NCBI GenBank assembly: GCA_001875255.1
Contig: MJAN01000002.1
Location: forward strand, 310,001-374,000
Origin: Candidatus Sabulitectum silens
Lineage (GTDB): Bacteria > Fermentibacterota > Fermentibacteria > Fermentibacterales > JCC-6
Length of the DNA: 64,000 bases
Direction: 5' to 3'
Every line of letters begins with the position of its first letter. Within the stretch, counting starts at the first letter, position 1. Positions 9,985 through 20,259 of the stretch are shown piece by piece. Under the pieces are notes generated by a model. That model had not been told where the DNA came from. It saw only the letters and a program-made list of their open reading frames with translations, and made no database searches. A program made the position numbers and the translations under genes.

Positions 9985-10592
9985 ATGCCAAGGGCATTCA
10001 CGGAAACTGAATCCCATGAGATAAGGGAAGCTCTCCGCCGGGCGGCTGAGGGCTGCCTGGCAGATACGGTGTGAGGAAAACCACAGTAAGCGAGCTGGCA
10101 AAGGGGGCGGGGATATCGAAGGGGTCTTTCTACAGGTTCTTTCCGTCAAAGGAGGTCCTGTTCTTCCACGCCGTTGAAGAGTACCAGAAAAGCCTCTTCC
10201 AGGGCCTCTTTCAGATGGTGAAAGAAGAAAACCTCAGTGGGAGGGATGGCCTGGCGGAAGCAATATGGTACCTGTTCGCCCGGGTGAAGGATTCCTTCCT
10301 GATGACCCTGATGCACCCGGAGGAAATGTCCATACTCCTTCGGGGTCTTCCGGAGGAGATGGTTTCCCGGCACCACCGGCTGGACGATGAAACCACTGAA
10401 ATTCTTCTTGAGGCCCTGGGCATTCCGGAGTCATCGGTTAAGGTCCCCCTGTTCTCCACGGCTCTCAGGGCCCTGGCAATGGCCCTTATGCACCGGGAGG
10501 AAGCGGGCAACGAACATTTTGACGAAGCCATACGGCTGCTGATACAGGGGCTGGTGCTGGCAGGGGTAAAGGAGACACAAGTTGGAGCGTAA
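9985..10592 (+). CDS. TetR-family transcriptional regulator
   Basis: DNA-binding repressor of about 202 residues. After a basic start (MPRAFTETESHEIREALRRAA), the helix-turn-helix reads RKTTVSELAKGAGISKGSFYRFFPSKEVLF. The C-terminal all-helical part is the ligand/dimer domain. The frame moves near 10064; one base restores CLARYGVRKTT. The stop overlaps the TTG start of the ABC ATPase by 11 bp, so it leads a four-gene regulator-exporter operon, and a palindrome covers its own promoter. Family knowledge plus position suggests it represses the operon until an exported compound binds. Confidence 0.85.
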
Positions 10593-11450
10593 CAGCGGCG
10601 CTATTCGCATTGAGGACCTGTGCTTTTCATACACACCGAAGGAGCCCCTTATACATGGCATGGGGTTTCATGTGGGCAAAGGTGAGATATTCGGCTTCCT
10701 GGGCCCCTCCGGCGCCGGGAAGAGCACACTGCAGAAGATCCTCACAGGGGTTCTCACCGGCTATGGGGGAAGGGTACAGGTCAACGGATCCGAGGTGAAG
10801 CACCGGAAAACGGACTTCTATGAAAGCATAGGAGTGGTCTTTGAGTTCCCCGGGCTCTACGGCAAGTTCACCGCCCTTGAGAACCTTGCCTTCTTCGGCT
10901 CCCTTCACAGTGGAACCTCATCCCCGGGGAAACCCTTCTGGAAATGGTGGGGCTCCAGCGGGACGGCCGCCGAAGGGTATCGGAGTTCTCCAAGGGCATG
11001 AAGACCCGCCTGAACTTCGTAAGGGCCCTGATGCACCGCCCGGGGATGCTCTTCCTGGACGAACCGACATCCGGGCTGGATCCTTCCACCGCCAGGCAGA
11101 TAAAGCGGATCATACTGGAGCAGAAGCGGATGGGAACCACCATCATACTCACCACCCACAACATGCACGACGCCGGGGAACTCTGCGACAGGGTGGCCTT
11201 CATCGTTGACGGAGGGATAAGGGCCCTGGACACACCGGAGAACCTCACCAGGGGTAAAACCCCGGCAACCGTTGAATACACCTGCCGGGGGGAAAGGGCC
11301 GAAGAGCACCACTCCACCCCCATCGCGCGGCTCTCTACCGATGAAACGCTTCGCAATGCAATCAAAGACAACCGGATAACCCGGATCCACTCAAAGGAAC
11401 CCACGCTGGAGGATGTCTTCGTGGAGGTAACAGGGAGGGCACTCAGGTGA
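10582..11450 (+). CDS. ABC-2 exporter, ATP-binding protein
   Basis: ATPase of a drug/lipid-type exporter, about 289 residues. Walker A is GPSGAGKST. The signature region reads EFSKGMKTRLNF (a degenerate LSGGQ, common in CcmA/DrrA-type ATPases). Walker B is MLFLDEPTSGLD, and the switch His is in TTHNMHDA. The start is TTG at 10582 with AAGGAG upstream and overlaps the TetR gene. The frame moves near 10925; restoring one base gives GETLLEMVGLQRDG. The C-terminal part (EPTLEDVFVEVTGRAL) is characteristic of the ABC-2 exporter group. Overlaps the next gene by 4 bp. Confidence 0.9.
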
Positions 11451-12184
11451 ACACGAGGCGTCTCACCGCGGCGCTGTCCAATGATGTTCGGTTCCAGTAC
11501 CGCTACGGATTCTATCTGCTCTATCTGGTCATAACCATTATCTATGCCGGCATACTCCTTGCAATGCCGCAGAGCTGGCGCCCCCTTGCGGCGGCGGTGA
11601 TAGTCTTCAGCGACCCGGCAGCCCTGGGGCTGTTCTTCATGGGGGGCATAGTCCTCTTCGAGAAGAGCGAACGCACACTGGACTTCCTCTTCGTCTCCCC
11701 CTTCACTCCGGGTGAATACCTCTTTGCCAAGGTCCTCTCCCTGGCTCTCATCTCCACACTGGCGGGTCTTGCCATCGCCTCCATTGCGGTCCCCGAGGGC
11801 ATCTCCCCTGCGGTACTCGCAGCTGGGCTTTTCACCGGTTCGGTGCTTTTCTCCCTCACGGGCCTTGCCACCGCCGGCAGGGTTCGTTCCCTGAACAGGT
11901 TCTTCATGGCCATCGCCCCGATATCCCTGGTTCTCTGGGTGCCCCCCTTCATGGTCCTGGGGCAGCTTATGAACCTCTGGCAGCTTCCCGGCCCCATGGG
12001 TCTCTGGGAACTGCATCCTGGAACCGCCCTGCTCTCGGTCATGCTCAGGGGCACCGGGGCGGCGGGGGATGTCTCAGTAGCGAAACACCTGGTCACAGTT
12101 GCTGCATGGGCGGCACTGGCCATTCCTCTTGTTCTTGGAAGGGTAACTAAAATGGTGAAGGAACTGGGAGGCATGGGGCTGTGA
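11447..12184 (+). CDS. ABC-2 type permease, first subunit
   Basis: 245-residue membrane protein with about six membrane segments. A cytoplasmic loop near residue 70 (FEKSERTLDFLFVSPFTPGEYLFAK) corresponds to the coupling helix of ABC-2 permeases. The start is GTG at 11447 overlapping the ATPase stop by 4 bp (GTGA). The frame is intact. Works with the following permease and the upstream ATPase as a heterodimeric exporter; cargo unknown. Confidence 0.82.
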   Translation: MNTRRLTAALSNDVRFQYRYGFYLLYLVITIIYAGILLAMPQSWRPLAAAVIVFSDPAALGLFFMGGIVLFEKSERTLDFLFVSPFTPGEYLFAKVLSLALISTLAGLAIASIAVPEGISPAVLAAGLFTGSVLFSLTGLATAGRVRSLNRFFMAIAPISLVLWVPPFMVLGQLMNLWQLPGPMGLWELHPGTALLSVMLRGTGAAGDVSVAKHLVTVAAWAALAIPLVLGRVTKMVKELGGMGL

Positions 12185-12911
12185 GAACGGGAAAGGTATT
12201 CCAGGCAGGTTTTTCGCTCATCAGACGTGACGCAATGCTCGCTGTCCTCATACCGGCGCCGGTGCTTATCGGGATAGTTTTCCGGTACGGCCTTCCGGCT
12301 TTGGACCGGTGGCTGGCGGGATCCCTGAGGCACGGGCCTGTGCTCCACCAGTTCGCCCTGATGCTGGACCTCATGCTGCTCCTGCTCATTCCCTATCTCC
12401 TCAACATGGCCGCCGCCATGATAATGCTCGAGGAGCGGGACGAAGGGGTAAGCCTCTACATGGCGGTATCCCCCCCGGGAACCGGGGGCTACCTAAACGG
12501 AAGGCTGACGGTTCCCGCCGTACTGGCAACCGTCCTTTCGGTGCTGCTTTTCATCGTGTTCAGGTCATCGGAACTGAGTGTAATGAAGGCCATTCCCATA
12601 GCCTTCCTGGCCTCGGCGGCCTCAGTGGCGGTCTGTCTTGGTGTAACGGCCTTTGCGAACAACAAAGTGGAGGGCCTTGCCCTGATGAAACTGGGAGGCC
12701 TTTCCATCATGGGTATTCAAGCGCCAATGTTCATAAGTGGAACGGCACAGTACCTCTTCTCCCCCCTTCCCTCCTTCTGGATGGCGAAGGCGGCAATGGA
12801 GCAAACCGGCTGGCTCCTCTTCCTTACAGCAGGTCTGGCGGTTTCCGCATCTGGATCCGGCTGTTCTTCAGGATCGCGGGGTACACGGCCTCGGGCAGGC
12901 GGGTGTTGTGA
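12181..12911 (+). CDS. ABC-2 type permease, second subunit
   Basis: About 243 residues, six predicted membrane segments, with the loop LEERDEGVSLYMAVSPPGTGGYLNGRL equivalent to that of the first permease. GTG start at 12181 overlapping the previous stop by 4 bp. The frame moves near 12842: one added G gives the ending GFRIWIRLFFRIAGYTASGRRVL and a stop at 12909-12911. Last gene of the TetR-exporter operon. Confidence 0.78.
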
Positions 12912-12951
12912 CAACAGTATCAGAGGTTATGCATAAGGATAGTTATTGTTT

Positions 12952-12960
12952 GCCAAAAAG
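12952..12960 (+). promoter_or_regulatory. GTTATTGTT -10-like element
   Basis: The 9-mer GTTATTGTT also occurs upstream of trmO (16621-16629) and of the membrane-protein gene at 26247 (26215-26223), each time 22-25 nt before a start codon. Here an ATG follows 25 nt later at 12986. Confidence 0.3.
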
Positions 12961-12985
12961 CTGTTAAGGAGAAGTATTCTTTGCA

Positions 12986-13143
12986 ATGCAGGGGCAAGAT
13001 GACTGGGAAAAATGCCAGCCATGACAGATAGCAGGGCAACTGAGAATGTGATTCCTTTGCTAACCATGGAACGGATCGTTTCACGGCATGAAAGCATTTC
13101 ACCACTTGAGGTAGTCAGGGGTGACCCGCAGAACGACAGGTAA
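12986..13143 (+). CDS. Possible small protein, unrecognised
   Basis: An ATG at 12986, preceded by AAGGAG (distant, 14 bp), opens MQGQDDWEKCQP and stops. One added base near 13020 joins it to MTDSRATENVIPLLTMERIV...GDPQNDR ending at 13143, about 52 residues in total. The shift has the same sense as the others in this window and a promoter-like GTTATTGTT precedes it, but there is no family match I can name. The rest of the 309-bp gap before the diguanylate cyclase shows nothing else. Confidence 0.25.
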
Positions 13144-13220
13144 GTCGGCAAAGCATTTAAAGAACTTCTCAGCCTTCTCGTTGTATATTCATATCATTGA
13201 AGTATGAAATGGAGGGCTGA

Positions 13221-14125
13221 ATGGCCGATGGATTCCTGCCGGACAACTTCAAGACCATCCTGGAGGCGGTTGGCGAGGGGGTTTACATCCTCGATGCCCG
13301 GCGCAGAGTGGTGTTCTGGAACGACGAGGCCCAGCGAATAACGGGCTACAGAGCACCGGAGGTCCTGAACAGAAGATGCTCCGACAACATCCTGGTGCAT
13401 GTGGACGAGAATGGTAAGGAGCTCTGCCTGGGCTGCTGCCCCGTTGCCGCCACACTGAAGGACGCGAAGAGCAGACGGATCACGGTGTACCTGCACCACA
13501 GACTGGGGCACAGGGTGGCGGTTGATGCACGCACCATGCTCCTCACACTGGATACTGGGGAAAAGCTTGCGGTGGAGTTCTTCCACGAGGCCGGCTCCCG
13601 GATGGCCATGCAGGAGGAGATAGCCCATTTGAGGACCCTCTCCCTGGTTGATCCCCTCACAGGCTTCCCAACAGGCGGCAGCTGGAAGCTGTCCTTGACG
13701 CCAGGCTGGCGGCGATGCGCAGGAACGACATCACCTTCGGCGTGATGTTCATCGACATAGACCATTTCAAGCTCTGCAACGACAGGTACGGCCACCAGGC
13801 AGGAGACGCTGTACTGGCCGCGGTGGCGCGGACCCTCCTCAGTTCAGTGCGCCCCTTCGATACCGTGGGGAGATGGGGGGGTGAGGAGTTTCTGGGGGTA
13901 TTCCCTCGAATCTCCCAGGAGACACTCCTGGAGATAGCGAACAGGCTGCGGAATCTGGCCTCAGCCACCAGCGCGAAACATGAGGGAGCCGAGATCAGGG
14001 TTTCTGTATCAATAGGCATCACCCTCGCCCAGCCCGGGGATACGGCTGAAACCCTTGTGAGCAGGGCCGACGCCCTGATGTACCGAAGCAAGGAAGAGGG
14101 CAGGAACAGGGTAACCTCGTCTTGA
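13221..14125 (+). CDS. PAS-domain diguanylate cyclase (GGDEF)
   Basis: Synthesises cyclic di-GMP. An N-terminal PAS domain (about residues 8-120; ILEAVGEGVYILDARRRVVFWNDEAQRITGY) contains a cysteine cluster CLGCCP that may bind a metal or sense redox. The GGDEF domain (about 135-300) begins SLVDPLTGLPNRRQLE once one C is restored near 13665. It contains DIDHFKLCNDRYGH, an I-site RPFD five residues before the active-site GGEEF, and SIGIT. Both sites being complete, catalysis and product inhibition are expected. About 301 residues. GGAGGGCTGA precedes the ATG. Encoded 128 bp upstream of a hybrid kinase in the same direction. Confidence 0.9.
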
Positions 14126-14253
14126 CGCAACCCTCCAGGGCAGCCAGCCGATGGAGTTTCTCACAGGATCGCTTGCCGGGGTTCCATTGACACAAACAGC
14201 AACCTCCGGCATCATAGGATAGAAGGCCGTCCCGTACCAGGGAGGGGTGTACC

Positions 14254-16586
14254 GTGCGCGGAAAGGGCAGTGATCCTCCGGAGAGCAAGAACGGGGAAAA
14301 CCCCGGTGCGTCATCGGGAATCGCCATTCAGCAGCGGCTTGAGAGCATCTTCAGGGCCGCCCCCGTGGGCATCGGTCTGGTAAGGTCCCGAATCATACTT
14401 GAAGTGAACCGGAAGCTCTGCGAGATGACAGGCTACACCCGTGAAGAACTCATGGGAAAATCCGCCATCATGCTCTACCCTTCCCGTGAGGAATTCGACC
14501 GGGTGGGCAGGGAGAAATACGCCCAGATAGAAAGATCAGGCACCGGCACCATCGAAACGGTATGGAAGCGAAGTGACGGCACACTGCTTGATGTGCTTCT
14601 CAGTTCCTCGGCCCTGGACAGGACCGACCCGGATAAGGGATTCACCTTTTCCGCGTTGGACATAACCGAAGAGAAGAAGGCAAAGGCCGCCGAGGAAGCC
14701 AATGCCGCCCTACTCAGGATCGCCGGTGAAACCGCAAGGTTCGGGGGATGGGACGTAAACCTGGAAACCAACATAAGCACATGGTCCGACACTGTCTGCG
14801 ACATCCATGGAATGCCCAGGGGATTCGCCCCCCTGGTTGAAAAGGGAATTGAGTTCTACGCCCCTGAATACAGGGAGACCATAACCCGGGTCTTCAAAGC
14901 CTGCGCAGAAGAGGGAATACCCTACTCAGAGGAACTGGAAATAATCGACGGGAACGGCGGGCGCGTATGGGTAAAGACCATCGGAAAGCCCGTCAGGGAT
15001 GAGAATGGCAACATCACCGGGGTTCATGGCTCCTTCCAGGACATCAGCGACCAGAAGAGACCCGACGAGCAGCTCCGCAGCTATTCCGAGCGCATGGATT
15101 TCCTTCTGAGGGCAACGAATACGAACATCAACATAATGAACGAAGACTACACACTGAGCTTCGTCGACGACAGATGGCGCCAGGTATATGGCGATTTTGA
15201 AGGAAAGAAATGCCACAGCTACTTCATGGGAAAGGAAGCACCCTGCGAGGGATGCGGGGTTCCCGAAGCGCTGAGGACCCGGAAAGTCGTGGTATCCCAG
15301 GAATACCTCCCCAAAGAGGACAGGTTCGTGGAGGTTCACACCATTCCCTTCCAGAACAGAGAAGGCAGCTGGCAGCTGGCGGAATTCAACATAGACATAA
15401 CGAAGCGGAAGAGAGCTGAAGAGGAGCGGGAAAAACTCCGCTTCCAGCTCATGCAGATGATGAAGATGGAATCCGTGGGAAGGCTCGCCGGCGGTGTGGC
15501 CCACGACTTCAACAACATGCTGGGAGTTATCCTGGGCAACGCTGAGATGACCCTTGAGAAGCTCGACCCTTCAATGCCTATTTACGGTGAACTCACGGAG
15601 ATAAGGAACGCTGCCAGACGCTCCGCGGACCTTACCCGACAGCTTCTTACCTTCGCAAGGAAGCAGACAATCGCCCCCAGGCTAATCGACCTGAACGAAA
15701 CAGTGGAGGGCATGCTCCAGATGCTCAGCAGGCTTGTAGGTGAGAACATCACACTGAACTGGAAACCGGGCAATGCTCTATATCCGGTGAAGCTGGACCC
15801 ATCCCAGTTCGACCAGCTCCTGGCGAAGCTGGTGGTCAACGCCAGAGACGCCATCACCGGGGTGGGCACCATTACCATCGAAACCGCCCACGCATCCACT
15901 GAAGATGTTTCTATGATTCCCGAGTGCGAACTGGCACCGGAAAACTGTGTAACCCTTTCCATAACCGACAACGGCAGCGGAATGGATGAGGAGACCCGGC
16001 TTCATATTTTCGAGCCCTTCTACACCACCAAGCACCAGGCGGGGGCACCGGCCTGGGCCTGGCAACGGTCTACGGCATTGTCAGGCAGAACGGGGGCTTC
16101 ATCGATGTTAAGAGCCGGCCCGGGGAGGGAACCACTATAAGGGTATTCCTCCCCGGCCAGTCAGATGACGCAGTGGAGCACCGGGAGAGCAGAGGCGCAG
16201 GCCCCGCTGAAGAAGGCACTGAAACGGTCCTTCTTGTGGAAGATGAAGTGTCCGTTCTGAAAATGACGAAAACCATGCTGGAGAATCTCGGCTACAGCGT
16301 GATAGCCGCGGAAGCTCCGGGCAAAGCACTCCAGCTGGCCAGGGAAGGGTCCATCGACCTGCTCCTCACCGATGTGGTGATGCCTGAAATGAACGGCAGG
16401 GAGCTTGCGGAAAGGCTCACCGCAGAACGCCCGAACCTGAAGTGCCTCTTCATGAGCGGCTACACCGCCGATGTCATGGCGCAGAACAGCATGCTCGATC
16501 CCCGGGAAAGCCTCCGGTTCATTCACAAACCCTTCACCGTGAAGGAGCTTGCTGAAGCTGTCCGCAAGGCAATCGACAACAGCTGA
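14254..16586 (+). CDS. Multi-PAS hybrid histidine kinase with C-terminal receiver
   Basis: Cytoplasmic sensor kinase of about 777 residues; no membrane segments seen. PAS domains lie at about 25-145 and 155-280, with a third PAS-like region at 285-395 containing a CHSYF...PCEGCG cysteine cluster. The phospho-acceptor is His417 in GGVAHDFNN, the CckA-like HDFNN class. The ATPase has NARDAI (N box), DNGSGMD (G1), FEPFYTTK (F) and GTGLGLATVYG (G2) after one G is restored near 16042. The receiver (about 650-777) has its phosphoryl Asp in LLLTDVVMPEMNG and Lys in HKPF. GTG start with GGAGGGG upstream. Likely output through receiver phosphotransfer; target unknown. Confidence 0.9.
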
Positions 16587-16614
16587 CCACCGAAAAGCCA
16601 CCCTCTCTTCCTTT

Positions 16615-16629
16615 GAATCGGTTATTGTT
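16615..16629 (+). promoter_or_regulatory. GAATCGGTTATTGTT element upstream of trmO
   Basis: The 15-mer recurs exactly at 26209-26223, upstream of another gene, at nearly the same distance from the start codon (22 versus 23 nt). TATTGT is a plausible -10 element. Confidence 0.4.
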
Positions 16630-16651
16630 GGCGAACAGCGGGAGAGTGAAC

Positions 16652-17125
16652 ATGAAGAGCGAATACACGATGAAGGCCATAGGCTCAGTATCCCTTGAGA
16701 ACGGCTTCGCCGTAAGGATAAGGGAAGAATACAGGAAGGGGCTCGTGGGGCTGGGGAAGTACTCCCACGCCATGATCCTCTGGGTCTTCGACCGTATCCC
16801 CGGGGACGGAACCGCCCTTGAGGTCAAGCCGCCTTTCCGTTTTGTTTCCAGGGAGACCGGGGTCTTCTCCACGAGGTCGCCCCGCCGCCCCAGTCCCGTG
16901 GCGGTAACCACCTGCGGTATACTGTCGGTGGACGAAGAAGAGGGGCTGGTGGTGCTTGACCATATCGACGCCATGGACAATAGCCCGGTGATAGACATCA
17001 AACCCTATCACCCCGGCTCCGACAGGGTTTCAGAGGTCCGCCTGCCGGAATGGTGCGCCCACTGGCCACAGAGCCGGGAGGAATCCGGCGAGTTCGACTG
17101 GGAGGGGGAGCGTTCCCGGGGCTGA
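16652..17125 (+). CDS. trmO: TrmO/TsaA-family tRNA (t6A37-N6) methyltransferase
   Basis: SAM-dependent beta-barrel methyltransferase family that converts t6A37 to m6t6A37 in tRNA. The conserved core is visible: MKAIGSVSLENG, RFVSRETGVFSTRSPRRPSPVAVTTC with the family RSP-x-RP motif, and DIKPYHPGSD. 157 residues, frame intact. I chose the ATG at 16652 (GGGAG nearby) over an upstream frame start at 16613. It ends 29 bp before a metal or cobalamin binding-protein gene and shares its orientation, so it heads the ABC importer cluster. That neighbourhood leaves open a role in metal homeostasis instead of tRNA. Confidence 0.8.
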   Translation: MKSEYTMKAIGSVSLENGFAVRIREEYRKGLVGLGKYSHAMILWVFDRIPGDGTALEVKPPFRFVSRETGVFSTRSPRRPSPVAVTTCGILSVDEEEGLVVLDHIDAMDNSPVIDIKPYHPGSDRVSEVRLPEWCAHWPQSREESGEFDWEGERSRG

Positions 17126-17154
17126 AGGCGGAAACAGCAGCAAAAAGGAGAAAG

Positions 17155-18303
17155 ATGGGTAGAATGCAACCTCTCCGGAGCACCGGCTCGCTCATGGCGG
17201 CGGCTGCAGCTGTCTTCACCATTCTCACCGCTGGGTGCGGAGGCGGAGACATTCCGGCAACGGCTGCCGCCGACAGCGTGATAACGGTGGTGGACGGCCT
17301 GGGGCGAAGCGTAACAGTTCCCTTCGACCCTGAACATGTCATATGCTCCGGTCCCGGGTGCCTGAGGCTTCTGGTCTACCTCCAGGCCCAGGACAGGGCG
17401 GTTGCCGTTGACGACATGGAGGGAAGGCGGGCCGCCTTCGAGGCCAGGCCATACTTCCTGGCGAACCCGTGGCTGGCGGAGCTGCCTGTTTTCGGCGAGT
17501 TCAGGGGGCACGACAATCCGGAACTCATACTGGCGCTTGATCCACAGCCTGAGGTGATATTCAAAACGTTCCCCCTTATGGGGACCGATCCCCTGGAGCT
17601 TGAGGAAATGACAGGCATACCCGTGGTAGTGCTGCAGTACGGCAGGATATGGCCGGACAGAGGCGACTTCGACGGTTCACTCAGGACCATGGCCCGGGTG
17701 CTGGACCGCGGGGAAAGGGCCGAGGAGGTCATCGCTTTCATCGACTCCACCGTTTCCGACCTGGCGGAACGCACCGCTGGAATACCCGAGAACAGGCGCA
17801 GGAGCTGTTTCGTAGGGGGTATTGCCTATCGCGGGCCCCACGGATTTCAGTCCACCGAACCGGGCTACCCTCCTTTCATCTTCGCCGGGGCCAGGAACAT
17901 TGCGATGCCCGAGGATACCGACGGGCTTACCGGGGAGCACGCCGACATCGCCAAGGAGCAGATACTCGCCTGGGACCCGGAGGTTATCTTCATCGACGGC
18001 TCCACCCTTGAGGCCGATCCCGGCGCCAACGCCCTACAGCAGCTCACCGACGACCCGGCATACTCCTCCCTCTCCGCCGTGGGGAACGGGGAGGTGTACT
18101 GCCTCATGCCCTACAACTGGTACACCTGGAACCTTGGCTCGATCCTCGCCGACGCATACTACATTGGGAAGGTGCTCTACCCGGAATCCTTCGAGGACGT
18201 GGACCCTGCGGCAAAGGCCGACGAGATATACAGTTTCCTTGTGGGCGCCGGTGTATTCCAGCAGCTGAAGGAGTCCTTCGGAGGGCTGGTCTTTGAAGGG
18301 TGA
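17155..18303 (+). CDS. ABC transporter substrate-binding lipoprotein (Fe-siderophore/cobalamin type)
   Basis: Extracytoplasmic receptor of a type II importer, 382 residues. The N-terminal lipoprotein signal ends in LTAGC. The BtuF/FecB-like fold shows as VVDGLGRSVTVPFDPEHVICSGPGCLRLLVYLQAQDRAVAVDD and, in the C-terminal lobe, ILAWDPEVIFIDGS and the end YPESFEDVDPAAKADEIYSFL. The GPGCLRLL segment resembles receptors I associate with archaeal iron transporters, so transfer is possible but unproven. The frame is intact. ATG at 17155 has AAGGAG 4 bp upstream. Followed by the permease gene after 26 bp. Ligand not determinable from sequence. Confidence 0.87.
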   Translation: MGRMQPLRSTGSLMAAAAAVFTILTAGCGGGDIPATAAADSVITVVDGLGRSVTVPFDPEHVICSGPGCLRLLVYLQAQDRAVAVDDMEGRRAAFEARPYFLANPWLAELPVFGEFRGHDNPELILALDPQPEVIFKTFPLMGTDPLELEEMTGIPVVVLQYGRIWPDRGDFDGSLRTMARVLDRGERAEEVIAFIDSTVSDLAERTAGIPENRRRSCFVGGIAYRGPHGFQSTEPGYPPFIFAGARNIAMPEDTDGLTGEHADIAKEQILAWDPEVIFIDGSTLEADPGANALQQLTDDPAYSSLSAVGNGEVYCLMPYNWYTWNLGSILADAYYIGKVLYPESFEDVDPAAKADEIYSFLVGAGVFQQLKESFGGLVFEG

Positions 18304-18329
18304 CACTCACACCGTGACCGGAGCCCGCC

Positions 18330-19399
18330 ATGCACCTTGAAAACGGAAAAGTATCCGGGGAATACACGAAGTACACCGGCAGGAAACTGCTGCTGAACCT
18401 GGCGGGGCTGATTGTGCTCTTCGCGCTGCTGATACTCTCCATCTCAGTGGGTGCGGTCCCCATACCGCCGGGACAGGTGCTAAGGGCCCTCTTCGCCGGT
18501 GATGCCCCAAGACAGGTACAGATGATAGTGCTGAATATCAGGCTTCCCCAGGCGCTCTCCGCGGTGGTTGCCGGGGCTGGTCTGTCGGTGGCAGGCGCCG
18601 CCATGCAGTCCATACTCCGCAACCCCCTGGGTTCGCCCTTCACTCTGGGCATATCCAACGCCGCCGCCTTCGGCGCGGCATTCTCCGTTATGATCCTCGG
18701 GGGCGGGGCGATGCAGAGCACCGCCGCCGGGGCCATCTCCATCACGGACCCCTATACCACCACAGCGGCGGCCTTCATCGCCTGCCTTGCCGCGGCGGCG
18801 GTGATACTGGCGGTGGCCGGCGCCGCCCGGGTCTCCCCGGAAGTAATGGTGCTCACCGGAGTTGCCCTGGGATCCCTTTTCAGCGCCGGAACCATGTTCC
18901 TGCAGTACTTCGCCGACGACGTGCAGCTGGCGGCCATGGTTTTCTGGACCTTCGGGGACCTGGCGCGGGCCAGCTGGAGGGAACTCGCCGTCATGTCGTC
19001 GGTGACCATTGCCTCATCGGCCTATTTCATGCTCAACAGCTGGAGCTACAACGCAATGGACGCCGGCGACGAAACCGCCGCCAGCCTGGGCCTTCCGGTA
19101 TCCAGGAAAAGGCTTGCGGGAATGCTTGTCGCCTCACTGGTCACAGCCACCACCATCTCCTTCGTGGGGGTGATAGGCTTCGTGGGCTTGTGGGGCCTCA
19201 CATCGTCAGGAGGCTTCTGGGCGACGACCACAGATACCTCATCCCAGGCTCCATCCTCGCCGGGGCCATCCTCCTTCTGGCCGCGGACACCGCCGCCCGC
19301 ACCGTCATGTCCCCCCGGGTGCTCCCGGTGGCTATTCTCACCGCCTTCGTCGGCGCCCCCGCCTTCGTGTTCCTTCTGGTGAGGGGATACAAAAGATGA
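18330..19399 (+). CDS. FecCD/BtuC-type ABC permease
   Basis: Membrane subunit for iron-chelate or cobalamin uptake, about 356 residues with around ten membrane segments. Family hallmarks: RLPQALSAVVAGAGLSVAGAAMQSILRNPLGSPFTLGISNAAAFGA, the coupling-helix region ASLGLPVSRKR, and [24 protein letters not shown] near the C terminus. The frame moves near 19188; one added C (GGC-CTT-GTG) restores that last motif. The stop overlaps the ATPase start by 4 bp. Confidence 0.92.
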
Positions 19400-20196
19400 T
19401 CCTTAGCGTAGAGGAGCTCTCCTTCAGCTACGGCCACCGCCCGGTACTCAGGGATGTATCCTTCACTGTTGCAGATCACGAGGTAGTGGCGGTGATGGGA
19501 CCCAACGGCTCGGGAAAGACCACGCTGCTGAAGTGCATAAACGGGCTTCTCAGACCGGAGGCGGGAAGGGTGCGGCTCCTGGGGAGGCACATGGAGGAGT
19601 ACTCCCGTCGGGAAGCCGCCTGCAGGATGAGCTATGTTGCCCAGAGAAGCGAGCCCGGGCGGGTCACCGCCTTCGACGCGGTGCTTCTGGGGCGAAAGCC
19701 CCACATCGGCTGGCGTGTGGGCAGAAGGGATCTGGAGCTGACCCACGCCGCGCTGCACAGGCTGGACCTGGAGCACCTGGCCCTGAGGCACACCAACAGC
19801 ATGAGCGGTGGCGAGTATCAGAAGGTATGCATTGCCAGGGCACTGGTGGGCGAACCGGCGGTAATGCTTCTTGACGAGCCCACAGCATCACTGGACCTGA
19901 AGAACCAGCTCTCCATCCTCAGGCTGCTCAGGACCATCGTACGGGGTCACGACATGTGCGCGGTGGTGACAATGCACGACCTGAACACAGCCTTCCGCTA
20001 CGCCGACAGGTTCCTCTTCCTGAGGAACGGCGGCATAATGGCCGAGGTGGACAGGGCGGGTATAACTGAATCAGTGATAGAGGAGGCCTATGGCGTTCCG
20101 GTCAGGCTTCTGTGGCACCAGGACCATCCGGTGGTGCTCCCCCTTGACGACAACTCAGGGAACAGGTCCGGGGCTGACCACTCCCACTTGTCATAA
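19396..20196 (+). CDS. FecE/BtuD-type ABC ATP-binding protein
   Basis: 266-residue ATPase energising the upstream permease. Walker A GPNGSGKTT, Q-loop SYVAQRSEP, signature MSGGEYQK, Walker B VMLLDEPTASLD, switch His in VTMHDLN. The frame is intact. The C-terminal extension ends with two His-Ser/His-Leu positions (DHSHLS) and an acidic DDNSG segment; a metal-sensing role for that tail would be speculation. Last gene of the trmO-importer cluster; the next gene is convergent, 63 bp away. Confidence 0.93.
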   Translation: MILSVEELSFSYGHRPVLRDVSFTVADHEVVAVMGPNGSGKTTLLKCINGLLRPEAGRVRLLGRHMEEYSRREAACRMSYVAQRSEPGRVTAFDAVLLGRKPHIGWRVGRRDLELTHAALHRLDLEHLALRHTNSMSGGEYQKVCIARALVGEPAVMLLDEPTASLDLKNQLSILRLLRTIVRGHDMCAVVTMHDLNTAFRYADRFLFLRNGGIMAEVDRAGITESVIEEAYGVPVRLLWHQDHPVVLPLDDNSGNRSGADHSHLS

Positions 20197-20259
20197 GGCT
20201 TTTCCGTCCCGGCAATGAAAGACACTGCGGGGCAGAGGGAGGGATCATAACAGGGCTAG

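Noticed and set aside
10868..12016. Long minus-strand open frame of about 380 codons opposite the ABC exporter genes
   Set aside because: It lies antisense to a recognisable ATPase and permease, has no family features, and reflects the GC-rich codon bias of the plus strand.
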